The notes under the pieces: generated by a model | What the model saw: the letters and a program-made list of their open reading frames with translations, nothing else | The model's database searches: none | Told to the model about the DNA's origin: nothing | Shown: piece by piece, positions 25,751 through 35,929 of the stretch | Layout of the letters: each line of letters starts with the position of its first letter | Numbering within the stretch: position 1 is the stretch's first letter | Program-made: the position numbers and the translations under genes | DNA from: Zavarzinia compransoris | Lineage (GTDB): Bacteria > Pseudomonadota > Alphaproteobacteria > Zavarziniales > Zavarziniaceae | NCBI RefSeq assembly: GCF_003173055.1 | Contig: NZ_QGLF01000004.1 | Location: 1 to 64,000 of the forward strand | Length of the DNA stretch: 64,000 nucleotides | Direction: 5' to 3'

Positions 25751-26773
25751 TCAGGCGGCGCCCGGCACGCCCTTCGAGGTTGAATATTCGAAATGCACCA
25801 CCTTGTCCGGGTGGATATGGGCATGGGCCGCATGGCAGGCGGCGGCCGCCTCGGCGAAGCCCGACAGGATCAGCTTCAGCTTGCCCGGATAGACCGCGAT
25901 ATCGCCGACCGCATAGATGCCGGGAACATTGGTCGCGCAATTGCGCTGCTCGACGGCGATGCGGCTGTCCTCGAGGCCCAGGCCCCAGTGCGCGATCGGG
26001 CCCAGCGTCATGGCGAGGCCATAGAAGGGCAGCAGGACATCCGCCGGCAGCACCTTCTTCTGCCCGTCCAGGGTGGAGACGACGACGCCGGTCAATTGCC
26101 CGTCCGTCCCCTCCAGCCCGTCGAGCTGATAGGGCACCACCATCTCGATCCGCCCGGATTTGGCCAGATCGTCGAGCTGGCGGAGCGATTCGGGGGCGGC
26201 GCGGAACTTGGGCCGGCGATGCACCAGGGCGACGCCGGCCGCCACCTCGGCCAGGCTCAGCGCCCAGTCGACCGCGCTGTCGCCGCCGCCGGCGATCACC
26301 ACCTTGCGGTCGCGGAAATCCTCGCGCCGGCGCACCATGTATTGGACGCCCTTGGTCGCCTCGTAAGCCTCGAGGCCGGCCAGCGGCGGCCGGTTGGGGC
26401 CGAAGGCGCCGCAGCCGGCGGCGATGATGACGGCGCCCGCGTCGATCTTCGCCCCGGTCGAGGTTTTCAGGCGGAAACGGCCGCCCTCCCGGGGCTCGAC
26501 CGCGATCACCTGCTGTTCCAGCAGGTAATAGGGGGCGAAGGGGGCGGCCTGGGCTTCCAGCTGGTCGACCAGGGTCTGGCCGTCGATCGCGGGATGGGCC
26601 GGGATGTCGTAGATCGGCTTTTCGGGGTAAAGCGCGCTGCACTGGCCGCCGATCCCGTCGAGGGCATCGATCACCACCGCCTTCAAGCCCAGCATCCCCG
26701 CTTCGAACACGGCGAAGAGACCGACCGGGCCGGCGCCGATGATGGCCACGTCGGTCGAAAGGATGTCGGACAT
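25751..26773 (-). CDS. Ferredoxin-NADP reductase (thioredoxin-reductase-like type)
   Basis: FAD-dependent NAD(P)H:ferredoxin/flavodoxin oxidoreductase of 340 residues. The FAD-binding GAGPVG is at residues 13-18, [17 protein letters not shown] is the diagnostic block of this group, [11 protein letters not shown] binds NADPH and [16 protein letters not shown] closes the FAD site. The redox-active CxxC of thioredoxin reductase is absent, which separates the two. It probably supplies reduced ferredoxin to biosynthetic enzymes. It is divergent from tsaE across 115 bases. Confidence 0.92.
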   Translation of the reverse strand: MSDILSTDVAIIGAGPVGLFAVFEAGMLGLKAVVIDALDGIGGQCSALYPEKPIYDIPAHPAIDGQTLVDQLEAQAAPFAPYYLLEQQVIAVEPREGGRFRLKTSTGAKIDAGAVIIAAGCGAFGPNRPPLAGLEAYEATKGVQYMVRRREDFRDRKVVIAGGGDSAVDWALSLAEVAAGVALVHRRPKFRAAPESLRQLDDLAKSGRIEMVVPYQLDGLEGTDGQLTGVVVSTLDGQKKVLPADVLLPFYGLAMTLGPIAHWGLGLEDSRIAVEQRNCATNVPGIYAVGDIAVYPGKLKLILSGFAEAAAACHAAHAHIHPDKVVHFEYSTSKGVPGAA

Positions 26774-26888
26774 GCTGCAAGGCTCCCCATTGAAACTCGG
26801 GCGTCAAGATGACCCTCAATGTCCGCGGTTTCAAGCGCCGGGGCAGGCCGGGATTGCGGGCGGGCGGCCGCTTCGGCTAAATGGCGCC

Positions 26889-27374
26889 ATGCCCCGCCCC
26901 GACACGGAATCGGACCTGCCCCAAAAGCATCTGGCCCTGCCCGATCTGGCGGGGACGGCCGGCCTTGCCCGAAAACTGGCGGAAACGGCCAGGGCGGGCG
27001 ATTGTTTCGCCCTCTGGGGCGATCTCGGCGCCGGCAAGACCGAATTCGCCCGCGCCTTCCTCCGCGCCGCCGGCGTGACCGAGGATGTGCCGAGCCCGAC
27101 CTTCGCCATCGTCCAGCCCTATGACACCGGGATCGGCCCGATCGCGCATTTCGATCTCTACCGGATCGAAAGTGCTGCCGATCTCGACGAAGTGGGCTTC
27201 GACATGGCGCTTGACGACGGCATCGTCCTGGTCGAATGGCCGGGCCATGCGGGCGATCGCCTGCCGGGCGACCGGCTCGACATCCAATTCACCCTGGGGC
27301 CGGCGGGCGACCGCGCCGCCGCCCTGACCGGGCGCGGCTCCTGGCGCGCCCGCCTCGCCGGACTGAACCTATGA
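26889..27374 (+). CDS. tsaE: tRNA threonylcarbamoyladenosine biosynthesis ATPase TsaE
   Basis: ATPase needed with TsaB and TsaD to make t6A37 in tRNAs that read ANN codons. Walker A is GDLGAGKT (residues 44-51), followed by VPSPTFAIV and FDLYRIE, and LVEWPGHAGDRLP near the end; all are family features. The 161-residue length is normal. ATG 26889 is used because upstream codons cover the divergent promoter. The stop overlaps the next start by four bases (ATGA), opening a run of coupled genes through addA. Confidence 0.92.
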   Translation: MPRPDTESDLPQKHLALPDLAGTAGLARKLAETARAGDCFALWGDLGAGKTEFARAFLRAAGVTEDVPSPTFAIVQPYDTGIGPIAHFDLYRIESAADLDEVGFDMALDDGIVLVEWPGHAGDRLPGDRLDIQFTLGPAGDRAAALTGRGSWRARLAGLNL

Positions 27375-28417
27375 CCGACCGTTCCGCCGCCATCGACGAT
27401 TTCCTGCTTGCGACCGGCTGGGGCGACGGCCGCCGCCGCCTGCTGGCCGGCGACGCCTCGTTCCGCCGCTACGAGCGGGTGGAGAAGCCGGACGGCCGCA
27501 CCGCCGTGCTGATGGATGCCCCACCCCCCCACGAGGATACGCGGCCCTTCATCGGCGTCGGGCGCTATCTGTCCCGTCTCGGCCTTTCGGCGCCGGCGAT
27601 CCTGGCACCCGACGTGGCGCGGGGCTTCATGCTGCTGGAAGACCTGGGGGACGACAGTTTCAGCGCCGTCGCCGCCGCGGACCCGGACAGGGCCGCCGCC
27701 CTGTACGAGGCGGCGGTCGACGTTCTCGTCGCCCTGCGCGGCGCCCCGGCCCCGGGCGTCACCCGCTTCGTCGACGGCAGCGGCCATCAGGTGAAGCCCT
27801 ATGACGCCCGGGCCTTCGGCTTCGGCCCCTCGCTGATCCTCGACTGGCATGTGAAGGCCCTGCGCGTCCTCCTGGAGCCGGAGGCGGCGGCCGCCTTCGG
27901 CGCGATCTGGCACGATCTCTGGCGCCGCCTGCCGCGCGAGCGCGCCGTCGTCATGCTGCGCGACTATCACGCCGACAATCTCCTGTGGCTGCCGGGGCGG
28001 ACCGGGGCGGCGCGGGTCGGCCTGCTGGATTTCCAGGATGCGACCGTCGGGCCCGCGGCCTATGACCTCGTGTCCCTGATCGAGGATGCGCGGCGCGACG
28101 TCGATCCTGCCTTCGGCCAGGACTTGAAGGCCCGCTATGCGGCGGGGGCGGCGCGGGTCGATCCCGGCTTCGACCGGGCGGCCTTCGATGCCGCCTATGC
28201 CATCATGGGGGCGCAGCGGAACAGCCGCATCGCCGGCGTCTTCGTCCGCCTGTGGAAGCGCGACGGCAAGAAGCGCTATCTCGATTTCCTGCCCCGGGTC
28301 TGGCGCCATCTGGAACGCGACCTGCGGCATCCCCTGCTGGCCAATCTCTCGGCCTGGTACGACCATTACCTGCCGGGCGAGGACTTGCGCGCCGGCGTCC
28401 GGAAGCTCGCCGCATGA
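27371..28417 (+). CDS. amgK: Sugar kinase of the phosphotransferase family, AmgK-like
   Basis: Predicted anomeric kinase for N-acetylmuramate and N-acetylglucosamine in the cell-wall recycling route known from Pseudomonas. The aminoglycoside-phosphotransferase fold is clear: AGDASFRRYERV at the start, LRDYHADNLLW (Brenner-type catalytic loop) and LLDFQDATVGPAAYDLVSL (metal site). The 348 residues fit. Neighbours decide the call: the next gene is a MurU-like nucleotidyltransferase, coupled by an ATGA overlap. An uncharacterised kinase of the same fold is the alternative. Confidence 0.8.
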   Translation: MTDRSAAIDDFLLATGWGDGRRRLLAGDASFRRYERVEKPDGRTAVLMDAPPPHEDTRPFIGVGRYLSRLGLSAPAILAPDVARGFMLLEDLGDDSFSAVAAADPDRAAALYEAAVDVLVALRGAPAPGVTRFVDGSGHQVKPYDARAFGFGPSLILDWHVKALRVLLEPEAAAAFGAIWHDLWRRLPRERAVVMLRDYHADNLLWLPGRTGAARVGLLDFQDATVGPAAYDLVSLIEDARRDVDPAFGQDLKARYAAGAARVDPGFDRAAFDAAYAIMGAQRNSRIAGVFVRLWKRDGKKRYLDFLPRVWRHLERDLRHPLLANLSAWYDHYLPGEDLRAGVRKLAA

Positions 28418-29145
28418 CGACGACGATCGATACCGCCATGGTGCTGGCCGCGGGCAAGGGCATGCGCATGCGCCCCCTGACCGACCGGCTGCCGAAACCC
28501 CTGGTCCGGGTCGACGGCCGCAGCCTGCTCGACCGCCTGCTGGACCGGCTGGCGGCGGCGGGGATCCGGCGCGCGGTGGTCAATGTCCATCACCTCGCCG
28601 ATCAGATCGAGGCCCGGCTCGCGGCGCGCCGCGCGGAAGGCCAGGGGCCCGAGACCCTGGTCTCGGACGAGCGCGGCGACTTGCTGGAAACCGGCGGCGG
28701 GGTCGCCCGGGCGCTGCCCCTGCTGGGGCCGGCACCCTTTCTGGTCTGCAATGCCGATACTTTCTGGCTGCAAGGCGTGCAGGCGCCGCTGGCGGCCATG
28801 ATCGCCGCCTTCGATCCCGCCCGGATGGATGCCCTGCTCCTGCTGGCGCCGACCGTGACCGCCATCGGCCTCGAAGGCTTCGGCGATTTCCTGATGGCGG
28901 CGGACGGCGGCCTGACCCGGCGGCCGGAACTGGAAGTGGCGCCCTTTGTCTATGCCGGCTGCGCGATCATGACGCCGGCCGCCTTCACCGACCTGCCCCC
29001 GGGCGCCTTTTCCCTGAACCTCCTGTGGGACCGGGCGATCGGGACCGGGCGCCTGTTCGGCCACCGGCTGGACGGCCAGTTCCTGCATGTCGGCACGATC
29101 CCTGCCATCGCCGAGGCGGAGGCCGCCCTTGCCGGCGCCCTTTGA
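28414..29145 (+). CDS. murU: Sugar-1-phosphate nucleotidyltransferase, MurU-like
   Basis: Predicted N-acetylmuramate-1-phosphate uridylyltransferase, which with AmgK turns recycled MurNAc into UDP-MurNAc and bypasses the fosfomycin target MurA. The nucleotidyltransferase motif LAAGKGMRMRPLTD is at residues 11-24, followed by PKPLV, DLLETGGGV, CNADTFW and HVGTIPAI. The 243-residue size fits MurU and not the longer glucose-1-phosphate enzymes. It overlaps amgK by four bases and its end overlaps addB. Confidence 0.82.
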   Translation: MTTTIDTAMVLAAGKGMRMRPLTDRLPKPLVRVDGRSLLDRLLDRLAAAGIRRAVVNVHHLADQIEARLAARRAEGQGPETLVSDERGDLLETGGGVARALPLLGPAPFLVCNADTFWLQGVQAPLAAMIAAFDPARMDALLLLAPTVTAIGLEGFGDFLMAADGGLTRRPELEVAPFVYAGCAIMTPAAFTDLPPGAFSLNLLWDRAIGTGRLFGHRLDGQFLHVGTIPAIAEAEAALAGAL

Positions 29146-32116
29146 GCGCCTGGACCCAAGCCGGCTGCCGCCGGTCACCGGCCGGCCGCGTCTGTTCACC
29201 ATTCCGGCCGGGCAATCCTTCGTCGATACGCTGGCGGATACGCTCCTGGACCGGGCGGGCGCCGATCCGCTCGATCTTGCCGCCACCCTGATCCTGGTGC
29301 CGACGCGCCGCGCCGCTCGCTCGCTGCGCGAGGCGTTCCTGCGCCGCAGCCGCGGGCGCGCCGTGCTGCTGCCGCGCCTCCGCCCCCTCGGCGATGCGGA
29401 CGAGGAGGAACTGACCCTGGCCGGGCGCGAGGACACCCTGGACCTGCCCCCGGCGATCGAGCCGCTGGCGCGCAAATTCCTGCTCGCCCGGCTGGTCATG
29501 GGCTGGTGGCGGGCGCGGGGCGAGGCGGCGGATCTGGGCGCCGCCGTCGCCCATGCCGGCGAACTGGCCCGCCTGATCGACGAAATGGAGACCGAGGGGG
29601 CGGATTGGGCCGCCCTCGACGGCGTGGTGCCCGATGCCCTGGCCGGCCATTGGCAGGCGACCCTGGATTTCCTGAAGATCGCGGCGCGCGACTATTGGCC
29701 CGAGATCCGCGATGCCCATGGCGCCATGGACCCGGCCAGCCGCCGCAACCAATTGCTGCTGCTCCAGGCCGAGCAATGGCGGGCCGCGCCGCCGGCGCAT
29801 CCGGTCATCGTCGCCGGCTCGACCGGCTCGATCCCGGCCACCGCCCATCTGATGAGCGTGGTCGCCCGCCTGCCCCGGGGCGCCGTCATCCTGCCCGGCT
29901 TCGATGCCGCCATGAGCGACGACGATTGGCAGAAGCTGGACCCCGGCCACCCGCAATGGACCATGCGGGAAGTGCTGGAGCGGCTGCGCGCCGACCGCGC
30001 CGAGGTCGGCCTCTGGCCGGGCGGCGGCCCGGTGCCGGCGCCCGGCCCGCGCCAGGCCCTGCTGGCGGAAGCCCTGGCCCCGGCGGTCACCACCGAGCGC
30101 TGGTCGGCGACCAGCCGCGACCTCGACCTCGATGCGGCGCTGGCCGGCGTCACCCGCATCGATGCCGCCGACAGCCCGGCGGAAGCCCGCGCCATCGCCC
30201 TGCTGATGCGCGGGCAATTGGAACAGCCGGGGCAAACGGCGATGCTGGTCACCCCGGACCGCAAGCTGGCCCGCCGGGTCGCGGCCGAACTGTCGCGCTG
30301 GTCGGTGGAGGTCGACGACAGCGCTGGCACCGCGCTCGCGGCCAGCGTGCCGGGCGCCTTCCTCCGCCTGGTGCTGGCCATGGTCGCGGGCGGTTTCGCC
30401 CCCCTCGACCTGCTCGCCTGCCTGAAGCATCCGCTGGCCGCCCTCGGCCTGCCGCGCGGCGACATGCTGCGGGCGCTGCGCCGGCTGGAACGGCGGGTGT
30501 TGCGCGGTATCCGCCCGGCCCCCGGCCTCGCCAGCCTGCGCGCCATCGCCCGCGAGGAAGAGGTGCCCGCCGGCGTCCTCGACCTGATCGACCGGCTGGA
30601 GGATGCCTGCGCCGCCCTGGCCCGGGCGCTGGCCGGCGGCACGGGCGATCTGGCCGGCATGGTAACTGCCCACATCACGGCTGCGGAGCAGGTGGCGGCG
30701 ACCGACGCGGCGCCCGGTGCCGAAGCGCTTTGGCGCGGCGATGCGGGCGAGGCGGCGGCGGGCCTGGTGCAGGACATGCTGGCGGCGGCCGCCACCCTCG
30801 GCCCGGTGCCGGCAAGGGATTACGCCGGCCTGTTCGAGACCCTGGCCGGCGCCGTCACCGTCCGGCCCAGCCACGGCTTGCACCCGCGCCTGCGGATCCT
30901 CGGGCCGCAGGAAGCGCGGCTGGAGGCGGCGGATCTGGTCATCCTCGGCGGCCTGAACGAAGGCGGCTGGCCGGCGGAGCCGCCGGCCGATCCCTGGGCG
31001 TCGCGGGCCATGCGCCGCGATCTCGGCCTGCCGCCGCTCGAAAAGCGCCTGGGGCAGGCGGCCCATGATTTCGCCACCCTGGCCGCGGCGCCCCGGGTGG
31101 TGCTGACCCGGGCGACCAAGGTCGATCTCTCGCCCACCGTGCCGTCGCGCTGGCTGCGCCGGCTGGAAGCCCTGGTGCCGCGCGGCCTGTGGCAGGCGGG
31201 GCCGGCGCCGGGCTGGGCGCTGTCGCTCGATCCGCCCGAGGGCGCGCCGTGGCCGGAACCGGCGCCGCGCCCCCCGGTCGAGGCCAGGCCCGTGACCTTC
31301 TCGGTTTCGGACATTGAGCTTCTGGTGCGCGATCCTTATGCGCTTTACGCCAAGCGTGTGCTGCGCCTGCGCCCGCTCGATCCGATCGATGCGCCGCCCG
31401 GCGCCGCCGATCGCGGCAATATCATCCACGATGTCCTGGACAGTTTCCTGGGCGGCGCCCTGCGCGGGCCGCTGCCACCCGATGCGGTCGAGCGGCTGGA
31501 GGCAATCGGCGAGGCCGCCTTCGCCCGCTACAGCGACCGGCCGGCGGTGCGCAGTTTCTGGTGGCCGCGTTTCCGGGCCGTGGCGCGCTGGTTCGTCGCC
31601 GTCGAGGACCAGCGCCGCCTGATGGGGATCGTGACCCTGGCGGTCGAGACCGAAGGGGCGCTGAGCATCGTCGCCGGCGGCCGCGAGCACCGCATCACCG
31701 CGCGTGCCGACCGGATCGACGGCCGGCCCGACGGCTATGCGGTCGTCATCGATTACAAGACCGGCACGCCCCCGACCAAGAGCCAGATGCAGGCCGGCTA
31801 TCGCCCGCAATTGCCGCTCGAAGGGGCGATGATCGCGCGCGGCGGCTTTCCCGCGGTCGCGGCGCGGCCGGTCGGCGGTATCGAGGTCTGGCAATTGAAG
31901 GGCGGCCGGCCGCCGGGCCGGATCGCCGCCATCGCCGATGGCGATACCGACAGCCTGGTCGAACAGGCGCTCGAGGGCGTCGCCCGCCTGCTGGCCCGCT
32001 ATGCCGACCGGGCCCAGCCCTATCTGGCGACGCCCAACCCGAAACAGGCGGCTTACGGCGATTACGATCATCTCGCCCGGGTCGGCGAATGGGGCCAGGG
32101 GGAGGGCGGGGCATGA
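29129..32116 (+). CDS. addB: AddB helicase-nuclease subunit
   Basis: Subunit of the AddAB complex that resects double-strand breaks for recombination, the alphaproteobacterial counterpart of RecBCD. The protein has about 995 residues, with an N-terminal inactive-helicase-like region (LVPTRRAARSLREAFL), a middle with VTPDRKLARRVAAEL and LNEGGWPAEPPADPW, and a C-terminal nuclease domain with VIDYKTGTPP (Asp near 875) and a downstream YRPQLPLEG motif. I prefer TTG 29129, preceded by GCGGAGG at 6 bases, over ATG 29087, which lacks a clear Shine-Dalgarno and overlaps murU by 59 bases. Confidence 0.9.
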   Translation: MPAPFERLDPSRLPPVTGRPRLFTIPAGQSFVDTLADTLLDRAGADPLDLAATLILVPTRRAARSLREAFLRRSRGRAVLLPRLRPLGDADEEELTLAGREDTLDLPPAIEPLARKFLLARLVMGWWRARGEAADLGAAVAHAGELARLIDEMETEGADWAALDGVVPDALAGHWQATLDFLKIAARDYWPEIRDAHGAMDPASRRNQLLLLQAEQWRAAPPAHPVIVAGSTGSIPATAHLMSVVARLPRGAVILPGFDAAMSDDDWQKLDPGHPQWTMREVLERLRADRAEVGLWPGGGPVPAPGPRQALLAEALAPAVTTERWSATSRDLDLDAALAGVTRIDAADSPAEARAIALLMRGQLEQPGQTAMLVTPDRKLARRVAAELSRWSVEVDDSAGTALAASVPGAFLRLVLAMVAGGFAPLDLLACLKHPLAALGLPRGDMLRALRRLERRVLRGIRPAPGLASLRAIAREEEVPAGVLDLIDRLEDACAALARALAGGTGDLAGMVTAHITAAEQVAATDAAPGAEALWRGDAGEAAAGLVQDMLAAAATLGPVPARDYAGLFETLAGAVTVRPSHGLHPRLRILGPQEARLEAADLVILGGLNEGGWPAEPPADPWASRAMRRDLGLPPLEKRLGQAAHDFATLAAAPRVVLTRATKVDLSPTVPSRWLRRLEALVPRGLWQAGPAPGWALSLDPPEGAPWPEPAPRPPVEARPVTFSVSDIELLVRDPYALYAKRVLRLRPLDPIDAPPGAADRGNIIHDVLDSFLGGALRGPLPPDAVERLEAIGEAAFARYSDRPAVRSFWWPRFRAVARWFVAVEDQRRLMGIVTLAVETEGALSIVAGGREHRITARADRIDGRPDGYAVVIDYKTGTPPTKSQMQAGYRPQLPLEGAMIARGGFPAVAARPVGGIEVWQLKGGRPPGRIAAIADGDTDSLVEQALEGVARLLARYADRAQPYLATPNPKQAAYGDYDHLARVGEWGQGEGGA

Positions 32117-35100
32117 CGCGCCAGCAGGATGCGGCGGCCGATCCCGCCGCCTCGGTCTGGGTGTCGGCCTCGGCCGGCACCGGCAAGACCCATGTGCTGA
32201 CCAACCGGGTGCTGCGCCTGCTGCTGGCCGGCGCCCTGCCGGAACGCATCCTGTGTCTCACCTATACCAAGGCGGCGGCGGCGGAAATGGCCAACCGCAT
32301 CCAGGACCGGCTGGCCGCCTGGGCGGTCGAGCCGGAGGAGCGCCTGTTCGCCGCCCTGCGCCAGTTGACCGGCAACCCGCCGGGGCCGGCGCTGATGGTG
32401 CGGGCGCGCCGCCTGTTCGCCCTGGTGCTGGATGCGCCCGGCGGCCTGCGCATCCAGACCATCCATGCCTTCTGCCAATCCCTGCTCGGCCGCTTTCCGG
32501 TCGAGGTCGGCCTGCCGCCCGGCTTCATCGCGCTCGACGACCGCGCCGCCGCCCTTCTTCTGGCCGAGGCGACGGGGGAGGTGCTGCTCGCCCCCGACGA
32601 CGGGCTTCGCCGCGCGGTCGGACAATTGTCGGCGCTGGCCTCCGATACGATGTTCGACGATCTGGTGCAGGCTTTCGTCGGCGGGCGCATGCGCCTGCCG
32701 GAAGACCTGGGGCCGGCCAGCCTGCCTCGTTACCTCGGCGATCTCGCCCGCCTGCTCGGCTGCGCGCCGGCGGCGGAGGGCGGGCGGACCGCCATCGTCG
32801 CCGCCTTCGCCGATGCCCGGACGGCAGCGCCGGGGCCCTTGCGCAGGGCCGCCGCCGCACTCGCCGCCGGCAGCCCGACCGACCGCAAGGCCGCCGAGGT
32901 CCTGCTCGCCTGCTGCGATGATTTCGATTACACCGCCTATGCCGGCGTTTTCCTGAAGGCGGACGGGGAGCCGCGGCAGAACCCGATCACGAAGAAGCTG
33001 GCGGCCGTCCACGCCGATGTCGCCGCCTGGATGGCCACCGAGGCGGCGGCGCTTCAGGCGCTGGAAATCGCGGCCGCGCGGGCCGAGACCCATCTCGTCT
33101 CGCGCGCGCTGCTCGTCCTCGGGGCGGCGATCCTCGAGCGTTACCACCGGGCCAAGGCGGCCAGGCGCGCCATCGACTATGACGACATGGTGCTGAAGGC
33201 CCGCGACCTGCTGACCGGCGGCACGGCGGCGGCCTGGGTGCTCTACAAGCTCGACGGCGGCCTCGACCACCTGCTGATCGACGAGGCGCAGGACACCAGC
33301 CCGGCGCAGTGGCAGCTGGTCAGCGCCCTGACCGACGAATTCTTCGCCCTGGAGGGGCAGGGCGGGCGGCATCGCACGGTCTTCGCCGTCGGCGATCTGA
33401 AACAGTCGATCTATTCCTTCCAAGGCGCCGCGCCCGAGGTTTTCGGGCGGGAGCGCCGCCGCGTCGGCACCGCGGCCGCGACGGCGGGGAAGGTTTTCCG
33501 GCCGGTGGAGCTTGATCTTTCCTTCCGCTCCGCGCCTATGGTGCTGCGCCTCGTCGATGCCGTCTTCGCGCAGAAACTGGCGCGCGACGGCGTGGTCGAA
33601 GGCGGCGCCCTGGAACACAAGGCATACCGCGAGGCCGCCGCCGGGCGGATCGAGCTGTGGCCGGTCGAGACGGGGGAGACGGTCGAGGAGGCGGAAGCCT
33701 GGGCGCCGGCGCAGACCGCCAGCCGGGGCCGCAGCGCCCAGGCCGTGCTGGCGGAACGGATCGCCCGGCGCATCGCCGCCCTGCTTGCGGCGGGCGACGT
33801 GCTGCCGGCGCGCGGGCGGCGGCTCCGCCCCGGCGACATCATGGTGCTGGTGCGCCGGCGCACCGCCTTCGTCGATGCCCTGACCCGGGCCTGCAAGGCG
33901 CTGGGCGTGCCCGTCGCCGGCAGCGACCGCATGATGCTGGCCGACCAATTGGGCGTGCGCGACCTGATCGCCATGGGCCGCTTCGCCCTGCTGCCCGACG
34001 ACGACCTGACCCTGGCCGCCGTCCTCAAGGGTCCCTTCGTCGGCCTGGCCGAGGAGGCGCTGTTCGACCTCGCCCATCCCCGCCCGGAGCGGCAGAGCCT
34101 GTGGCGCGCCCTGGTGGAACGGGCGGCGTCGCGGCCGGATTTCGCCGCGGCGCAGGCGGCGCTGGCGGCGGTGCTGGCGCGGGCGGACTACGTCACCCCC
34201 TTCGCCTTCTTCGCCCGTCTGCTCGACGAGGGCGGCGGCCGGCGCCGCCTGATCGGCCGCCTGGGGGCGGAGGCGATCGAGCCGGTCGAGGAATTCCTCT
34301 CCCACGCGCTCCGCCACGAGGCGGAGGCCATTCCCTCGCTCGAAGCCTTTCTTCACGCGGTCGAGACCGGCGGCACCGAATTGAAGCGCGACCTGGACCG
34401 GGGGCGGGACGAGGTGCGTATCCTCACCGTCCATGCCTCCAAGGGCCTGGAGGCGCCGGTGGTGATCCTGCCGGACACGACCACCTTGCCGTCCCGCCTC
34501 GAAACCCTGCTGTGGTCGGGGGCGGGGCTGCCGGTCTGGCCCGTCGCCGGCGCCGGCATCGTGCCCGAGGTGGCGGCGATCCGCGACCGCATGTGCGAGG
34601 AAGCCTTGCGCGAATACCGCCGCCTCCTCTATGTCGCGCTGACCCGGGCTGAGGATCGCCTCGTCGTCTGCGGCTGGGCCGGCGGGCGCCGGGCCGGGCA
34701 ACCCTATGAGGACGGCTCGTGGTACGATCTGATCGCCGCCGCCTTTCCTGCGGACGCGGTGGAGGAGGAGGTCGCCCCCGGCATCGCGATCCGCGCCTGT
34801 GAAGACCCGCCGGGACCTGCGGTCGCCGAGCGCGGCCATCAGGCCGCCGCCGCCGCCTCGCCCCTGGCGCTGCCCGACTGGGCGGGGCGGGCGGCGCCGG
34901 TCGAATTGCGCCCTTCCGATCCGCTGAGCCCGTCGCGCCAGGCGGATGCGGATCTCGGCGTCGCCAGCCCCATCGCCCTTGGCGGTGCCGCGCGCTTCCT
35001 GCGCGGGCGCCTGGTGCACCGGCTGCTGGAACTGCTGCCGGACCTGGCGCCGGAGCGGCGGGCCGGGGCGGCGGCCCGCTTCCTGGCCCTGCGCGCCGAC

Positions 35101-35532
35101 GATCTCGCCGCGGAGGAACGGGCGGCCCTGGCGGCGGAAACCCTGGGCGTGCTCGACGATCCGGCGTTCAGCGCCGTCTTTGCCCCGGGCAGCCGGCCGG
35201 AAGTGCCCATCGCCGCCGTCATCGGCCGCGAATCGGTGGTCGGCCAGATCGACCGGCTGGCGGTCCTGCCCGATCGGGTGCTGATCGTCGACTTCAAGAC
35301 CGACCGGCCCTCGCCGCAGGACTGGCGCGCGGTGGCGCCCGGCTATATCCGGCAGTTGGCGCTCTACCGGGCGGCGGTCGGCCAGCTCTTTCCCGGCCGC
35401 AGCATCGAGGCCGCCCTGCTCTGGACCGAGACGCCGCACCTGATGCCGGTGCCGGCCGACGCCTTGGATGCAAGCCTTGCAGGGCTGACCGGCGCGCAGG
35501 CCGCGATTGACGGGCCCGGTCCCGCTTCCTAG
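32113..35532 (+). CDS. addA: AddA helicase-nuclease subunit
   Basis: UvrD-type 3'-5' helicase with C-terminal nuclease, partner of AddB. Walker A is SASAGTGKT (18-26); IDEAQDTSPAQW is motif II, FAVGDLKQSIYSFQGA motif III, ILTVHASKGLEAP motif V and LYVALTRAEDRLVVC motif VI. The nuclease motif IVDFKTDRP has its Asp near 1060. The length of 1139 residues is as expected. The start overlaps the addB stop by four bases. No Chi-like sequence can be judged from the window. Confidence 0.95.
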   Translation: MTRQQDAAADPAASVWVSASAGTGKTHVLTNRVLRLLLAGALPERILCLTYTKAAAAEMANRIQDRLAAWAVEPEERLFAALRQLTGNPPGPALMVRARRLFALVLDAPGGLRIQTIHAFCQSLLGRFPVEVGLPPGFIALDDRAAALLLAEATGEVLLAPDDGLRRAVGQLSALASDTMFDDLVQAFVGGRMRLPEDLGPASLPRYLGDLARLLGCAPAAEGGRTAIVAAFADARTAAPGPLRRAAAALAAGSPTDRKAAEVLLACCDDFDYTAYAGVFLKADGEPRQNPITKKLAAVHADVAAWMATEAAALQALEIAAARAETHLVSRALLVLGAAILERYHRAKAARRAIDYDDMVLKARDLLTGGTAAAWVLYKLDGGLDHLLIDEAQDTSPAQWQLVSALTDEFFALEGQGGRHRTVFAVGDLKQSIYSFQGAAPEVFGRERRRVGTAAATAGKVFRPVELDLSFRSAPMVLRLVDAVFAQKLARDGVVEGGALEHKAYREAAAGRIELWPVETGETVEEAEAWAPAQTASRGRSAQAVLAERIARRIAALLAAGDVLPARGRRLRPGDIMVLVRRRTAFVDALTRACKALGVPVAGSDRMMLADQLGVRDLIAMGRFALLPDDDLTLAAVLKGPFVGLAEEALFDLAHPRPERQSLWRALVERAASRPDFAAAQAALAAVLARADYVTPFAFFARLLDEGGGRRRLIGRLGAEAIEPVEEFLSHALRHEAEAIPSLEAFLHAVETGGTELKRDLDRGRDEVRILTVHASKGLEAPVVILPDTTTLPSRLETLLWSGAGLPVWPVAGAGIVPEVAAIRDRMCEEALREYRRLLYVALTRAEDRLVVCGWAGGRRAGQPYEDGSWYDLIAAAFPADAVEEEVAPGIAIRACEDPPGPAVAERGHQAAAAASPLALPDWAGRAAPVELRPSDPLSPSRQADADLGVASPIALGGAARFLRGRLVHRLLELLPDLAPERRAGAAARFLALRADDLAAEERAALAAETLGVLDDPAFSAVFAPGSRPEVPIAAVIGRESVVGQIDRLAVLPDRVLIVDFKTDRPSPQDWRAVAPGYIRQLALYRAAVGQLFPGRSIEAALLWTETPHLMPVPADALDASLAGLTGAQAAIDGPGPAS

Positions 35533-35599
35533 ATTTGTTGGCCGAATAGGATTCCGTCGCCGGCAAGATTGCCCGCGACCATGAAAGGTGCGTAGAGCC

Positions 35600-35920
35600 A
35601 TGCCCACCAAGAAGGTGACTGACAACTCGTTCGCGGATGACGTGCTGGGCGCCGACGGCCCCGTCGTCGTGGACTTCTGGGCCGAGTGGTGCGGCCCCTG
35701 CAAGCAGATCGGCCCCAGCCTCGAGGAAATCTCCGAGGAACTGGGCGCCAAGGTGACGATCACCAAGATCAATATCGACGAGAACCCCAATACCCCGGCG
35801 CGCTACGGCGTCCGCGGCATCCCGACGCTGATGCTGTTCCTTGGCGGCAAGGTCGCGGCGACCAAGGTCGGCGCCCTGCCCAAGGGCAAGATCGTCGAGT
35901 GGATCAACAATTCGATCTGA
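35600..35920 (+). CDS. trxA: Thioredoxin
   Basis: 106-residue thioredoxin 1: WAEWCGPCKQ with the redox pair Cys31 and Cys34, the buried Asp25 and the cis-proline in RGIPTLMLF. It reduces cytosolic disulfides and supports ribonucleotide reductase and peroxidases. ATG 35600 gives the usual N-terminus; an in-frame GTG at 35588 is the alternative. It lies 67 bases after addA, the usual alphaproteobacterial arrangement, and is followed by a hairpin. Confidence 0.96.
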   Translation: MPTKKVTDNSFADDVLGADGPVVVDFWAEWCGPCKQIGPSLEEISEELGAKVTITKINIDENPNTPARYGVRGIPTLMLFLGGKVAATKVGALPKGKIVEWINNSI

Positions 35921-35929
35921 CGGTTCGGC

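Noticed and set aside
28985-35790. Two minus-strand frames of more than 1000 codons opposite addB and addA
   Set aside because: They are codon-position shadows of GC-rich genes; composition is Arg/Gly/Gln-rich, and addB and addA show all helicase and nuclease motifs.
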